From the NCBI GenBank assembly GCA_045656705.1, contig JAZORR010000018.1:1-27301 (forward strand): a stretch of DNA of 27,301 bases, written 5' to 3'. The stretch is from RGIG4576 sp045656705. GTDB taxonomy: Bacteria > Bacteroidota > Bacteroidia > Bacteroidales > Muribaculaceae. Below, one piece after another: positions 24,578-27,301 of the stretch (positions within the stretch are counted from its first letter, which is position 1; each line of letters starts with the position of its first letter). Both the position numbers and the translations under genes were made by a program. Under the pieces are notes generated by a model. That model worked only from the letters and a program-made list of their open reading frames with translations, was not told the DNA's origin and made no database searches.

Positions 24578-25195
24578 ATGAAACAAGAAATATCACCCAA
24601 AGAGAGCAATCGCGAAGAAGCATTTAATTTATGGATGACATCGCCAATGCCAATGGTCACTCTTACCAAGACATTCGACATTACTCACATCATAAAGAAA
24701 TGCAAAAAAGAAAACATTAGCCCTAATATGCTCCTGTGTTGGTGCATAGGAAAGGCTGCAAGTATCACAAAAGAATTCTACACAATACCCGAGAAAGGCA
24801 AACTATTCAAATATGATTCGCTTGCAATAAATGTAATTGTGAATAATATAAGAGGTGGTATAAATTCATGCGACATCGCCTACTCTGATGACATTGAAGT
24901 ATTTAACGAGGAATATTCAAAGTTGACAGAACTTACTAAACAAAACTGCACAAGCATTTTCAATGAAGAGCATATGATTATAGGTACATCGGCTATGCCT
25001 GCAACAGAACTTGATTCGATTGTAAACCAATATACCGACTTATTCTGCAATCCTATGCTAATGTGGGGCAAATTCAGAAAAAGATTGTTTAGGACCACAC
25101 TACCTATCTCATTCCAATTCCATCACGTACAGATGGACGGAGGTCATGCCGCACAATTCTTAGAAAACCTTCAGCAAATCATTAATAGACTATAG
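24578..25195 (+). CDS. CAT-fold acyltransferase (CatA-like)
   Basis: The 205-residue protein has the chloramphenicol-acetyltransferase fold. The signature FQFHHVQMDGGHAAQFLENL near 179-198 contains the catalytic HHxxxDG, and the N-terminal MVTLTKTFDITHIIKKCKK matches the first strands of CatA. It would use acetyl-CoA to acetylate a hydroxyl group. Related CatA-like genes are widespread in Bacteroidales and most have no shown resistance role, so calling it a resistance gene is not justified. It follows the tRNA terminator by 36 bp with no clear promoter of its own, so it may depend on read-through. Family call is firm; substrate is unknown. Confidence 0.8.
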   Translation: MKQEISPKESNREEAFNLWMTSPMPMVTLTKTFDITHIIKKCKKENISPNMLLCWCIGKAASITKEFYTIPEKGKLFKYDSLAINVIVNNIRGGINSCDIAYSDDIEVFNEEYSKLTELTKQNCTSIFNEEHMIIGTSAMPATELDSIVNQYTDLFCNPMLMWGKFRKRLFRTTLPISFQFHHVQMDGGHAAQFLENLQQIINRL

Positions 25196-25204
25196 TAATA
25201 TTGA

Positions 25205-25227
25205 AAAATGGGGCTACAATCCATTTT
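25205..25227. terminator. Weak bidirectional hairpin between convergent genes
   Basis: AAAATGG (25205-25211) pairs with CCATTTT (25221-25227). It sits between the stop of the CAT-like gene and the last codons of the 381-residue gene on the opposite strand, and overlaps the latter's stop. U-runs lie within the stem, so termination is probably weak. Confidence 0.35.
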
Positions 25228-26359
25228 CTGTTATCAAGAAGTAGACAGCGGCAGCATTCGCCAAACAAGTGACTGCAAATGCTATCCAATATTGTAGAGG
25301 TGAAAGTTCGATATTTATATAATCAAAATCTGAAAATTCTTTTCTTTTCCAATGAGATAGATTGCTGCAGATCCAAGAGTGCATCTTCATCATATCAAGC
25401 GTTGGATTGTCACGCAAATATCCTTCAAGTTTTACTGCAAACACAGGTTCGTCCATCCAACTAAAGGCACGACACCAATCCACAACACCATCCTTGTGAC
25501 CAATACACACCACAAATTCATTCTTGTTTCCACCATACCAATAGGCTCGTTGCTTTTCTACTATATCGATATCATACTTTGTAGAATCATAAAACAAAAA
25601 GAAAAAACGAATCTGATAGTGTGAGCCATAGTATGCGTTTAGCAATCGATAATAAGCATCGGTCTTATTATCGACATTAAGTCCCAATATTGGAGACATA
25701 TCAAGCCCACTCAGTTCGGGATAATCCCATAATCCTATTTGCTCAGCTTCATCTTTGCTAATTTTTTCAAATTTAAAAATAGAATTAGAATTTCTTATCT
25801 TATTCACATAGCGATGCTCCTCGGTAATAGGTTCCATAGTTTTAAACACTCGCACATCCTTAAACGGATTATGAGAACTACAAGAATTGAGCACATCATC
25901 ATAATGATACTCCTGATAATATCTCACACCTCCCACTATATCACTGCCATATATATTACCCAAATGACATCGCGTTTGCCACACTTCAGCAAGATGCTCA
26001 TAATAGCTATGCGTAATACTGATACAAGAACCTATGCTCGTATACAAATGCCATTCTTCAGGATGATGAATATATCGCTTTCGCTTCACCTCATAAGTAT
26101 TACCCTTGCTATCGGTGCGAGTTTCATAATATTCTTCAACTTCGGTCCAAGCATCGTCGTGACGTAGTTCGTAAACAAAACTACCTAAAAACTCAGTAGC
26201 TCCTACCCTATGACGATACATAAGCCAATGCATAAGCCCCGTGATGGCCATAGAACCAGCCACCACACTGGCATATACTTTCCAATCAAAGAAATCACCA
26301 CTCAAAGAATATAAAGTGATACAAGTGAAGATGGGAATAAGATAAAGCAAGGCAATCAT
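25214..26359 (-). CDS. Membrane protein of unknown function, paired with LemA-like gene
   Basis: The 381-residue protein starts with two membrane helices (residues about 1-17 and 28-48, IALLYLIPIFTCITLYSL and VYASVVAGSMAITGLMHWLM). A soluble domain of about 300 residues, rich in Tyr, His and Trp, follows (YEVKRKRYIHHPEEWHLYTS, GGVRYYQEYHYDD). It ends with one helix (YWIAFAVTCLANAAAVYFLI). Topology therefore suggests a large domain tethered at both ends. I recognise no enzymatic motif. It begins 42 bp after the LemA-like gene and is very likely its operon partner. LemA proteins are often encoded beside membrane proteins of unknown or TPM type, so a shared envelope role is likely but undefined. 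Confidence 0.65.
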   Translation of the reverse strand: MIALLYLIPIFTCITLYSLSGDFFDWKVYASVVAGSMAITGLMHWLMYRHRVGATEFLGSFVYELRHDDAWTEVEEYYETRTDSKGNTYEVKRKRYIHHPEEWHLYTSIGSCISITHSYYEHLAEVWQTRCHLGNIYGSDIVGGVRYYQEYHYDDVLNSCSSHNPFKDVRVFKTMEPITEEHRYVNKIRNSNSIFKFEKISKDEAEQIGLWDYPELSGLDMSPILGLNVDNKTDAYYRLLNAYYGSHYQIRFFFLFYDSTKYDIDIVEKQRAYWYGGNKNEFVVCIGHKDGVVDWCRAFSWMDEPVFAVKLEGYLRDNPTLDMMKMHSWICSNLSHWKRKEFSDFDYINIELSPLQYWIAFAVTCLANAAAVYFLITENGL

Positions 26360-26401
26360 ATAGTGTGAAATTACTTTCGGAAGAAAAGTATCTAAACTAT
26401 A

Positions 26402-26932
26402 TTACGAGAACATCTCAATATCGTCATCGATACGAGTATTCATCACAGTTTTAGATCGTGTAGATGTAATTACTTCGTATTCTATCTTTTCCTTATTAGA
26501 AATAAACCAACGAGATGGATAAGATTCTATCAAAGCCTCACGTTCTCTTATCACATCGAGCATACGAGTTTGTGCTATATTTAAATGCTCGCGTTGAATT
26601 TCAATAGCTTGCATCAAATCCTTATAAAGAGCAGTATCAATGGCAGGATTAGCTTCATGAATCCATTTCATAGACATAGCACCATCGCCAGAATATCTAC
26701 CAGCAATAATATCTGGATACACCTTTTCAAACATTTCACGATATTGCTCAGTGACATTAGCTTTCTGCTTAATCACCTTCCACATCTTATCGTGAACACT
26801 TTCAATTTTACCTAATTGAGCTTCTGCCTCTTTACGAAGATTAATTTCCTTATTGTTGTAAGTGAAATACATTGAAATAATTACAATAGCAACCACAGCA
26901 GCCACAATAATAAGAATACCAGTTGATGTCAT
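26402..26932 (-). CDS. LemA-like membrane protein
   Basis: The 176-residue protein has one N-terminal helix (GILIIVAAVVAIVIISMYFTY), then a long helical domain. LemA-like features are an opening KIESVHDKMWKVIKQKANVTEQY, a central YKDLMQAIEIQREHLNIAQTRMLDVIRERE and SYPSRWF just before the C-terminal tail, matching the family's N-x-x-I-x-x-FP region. LemA proteins are short, membrane-anchored, helical bundle proteins of unclear function. This member is divergent, so the call is moderate. It is first in a two-gene operon with the 381-residue membrane protein. Confidence 0.65.
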   Translation of the reverse strand: MTSTGILIIVAAVVAIVIISMYFTYNNKEINLRKEAEAQLGKIESVHDKMWKVIKQKANVTEQYREMFEKVYPDIIAGRYSGDGAMSMKWIHEANPAIDTALYKDLMQAIEIQREHLNIAQTRMLDVIREREALIESYPSRWFISNKEKIEYEVITSTRSKTVMNTRIDDDIEMFS

Positions 26933-26989
26933 GATTAATTTAGTTTTAATTAGACTTTAATACAAAATTTTCCTATAATGATATATTTG

Positions 26990-27020
26990 CAAATTTACTC
27001 AAAAAAAAGAAAATTCACAA
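26990..27020 (-). promoter_or_regulatory. Candidate promoter of the LemA-like operon
   Basis: On the minus strand TTG (27020-27018), a 20-bp spacer and TAAATTTG (26997-26990) fit the Bacteroidetes pattern, with a leader of about 50 nt. Confidence 0.5.
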
Positions 27021-27026
27021 TTAATA

Positions 27027-27063
27027 AAGGTTGACACGCCTAAATATTAGCTATGTCAACCTT
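27027..27063. terminator. 10-bp perfect hairpin between rRNA operon and LemA-like operon
   Basis: AAGGTTGACA (27027-27036) pairs with TGTCAACCTT (27054-27063) around a 17-nt loop. The minus-strand RNA continues with UUUAUUAAUUG, so it may be a second terminator behind the rRNA operon. The stretch 27064-27160 shows no gene. Confidence 0.4.
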
Positions 27064-27160
27064 AAAAATTTCTTTTATCAGATTATTACACAATAAGACT
27101 AAACATCTTTAGGATTTACTCCATTGTGGCTTAATTATTAGGACAGAATATCGTTATCTA

Positions 27161-27205
27161 AAAACAAGAAAGAGAGCAACTCACTTTTAAGTGTATTGCT
27201 CTCTT
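27161..27205 (-). terminator. Intrinsic terminator of the rRNA operon
   Basis: The stem 27170-27179 with 27196-27205 (core AGAGAGCAA/TTGCTCTCT) has an inner stem CACTT/AAGTG and is followed on the minus strand by a U-rich tail (TTCTTGTTTTT). It starts within about 5 bp of the 5S 3' end. Confidence 0.8.
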
Positions 27206-27209
27206 CTTC

Positions 27210-27301
<92 letters not shown>

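Noticed and set aside
24389..24586. 65-codon open frame on the minus strand with a GLEPPRLSSLDPKSSAATNYATRA-like stretch
   Set aside because: It is the antisense translation of tRNA-Leu, a well-known annotation artefact.
24578..25195. Chloramphenicol resistance gene
   Set aside because: The fold and HHxxxDG motif are present, but CatA-like acyltransferases are common in Bacteroidales with unknown substrates, so resistance is not supported.

Overview
This window comes from a Bacteroidales chromosome, possibly Muribaculaceae or Prevotellaceae; the family cannot be fixed from the sequence. The evidence is TonB-dependent receptor/DUF4249-type genes, a streptopain-type (C10) cysteine peptidase with its Spi-type propeptide, a DUF3244-like secreted protein, many MKK-type lipoproteins, and repeated TTTG-N19-21-TAnnTTTG promoters, the Bacteroidetes primary sigma signature. 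Nearly everything from 0.2 to 20.4 kb reads on the minus strand.

Layout. (1) 0.2-4.4 kb: a lipoprotein, TonB-dependent receptor and DUF4249 operon, with a good promoter in front and a strong intrinsic terminator at its end. (2) 4.5-10.4 kb: an AT-rich accessory block. In transcription order it holds a TPR/membrane/coiled-coil putative regulator, a frameshifted DUF3244-like secreted protein, a C10 peptidase split into propeptide and catalytic ORFs, a small BACON-like lipoprotein, a remnant of a second DUF3244-like gene, a lipoprotein, and a secreted Cys/His protein with a YNCHSYAW motif. A 109-bp near-identical direct repeat joins two points of this block, so it has been reshuffled recently. 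(3) 10.5-20.4 kb: housekeeping genes in transcription order: 58-aa membrane protein, dxs, trkA, trkH, a compact FNT channel, ftsK, lolA and trxB. (4) 20.6-25.2 kb, plus strand: maeB (malic enzyme fused to a phosphotransacetylase-like domain), a histidine-type (MINPP-like) phosphatase, tRNA-Leu(UAG) and a CAT-fold acyltransferase. (5) 25.2-26.9 kb, minus strand: a LemA-like protein and a large membrane protein of unknown function. (6) The right edge is the 3' part of a 5S rRNA, the end of a minus-strand rRNA operon with its terminator.

The most unusual part is block 2: a surface or secreted cysteine-peptidase locus with small beta-sandwich-like partner proteins, a candidate regulator just upstream, two frameshifted genes and a homogenised repeat. 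The rest is mostly ordinary core genome. I see no CRISPR array, transposase, integrase or phage gene.
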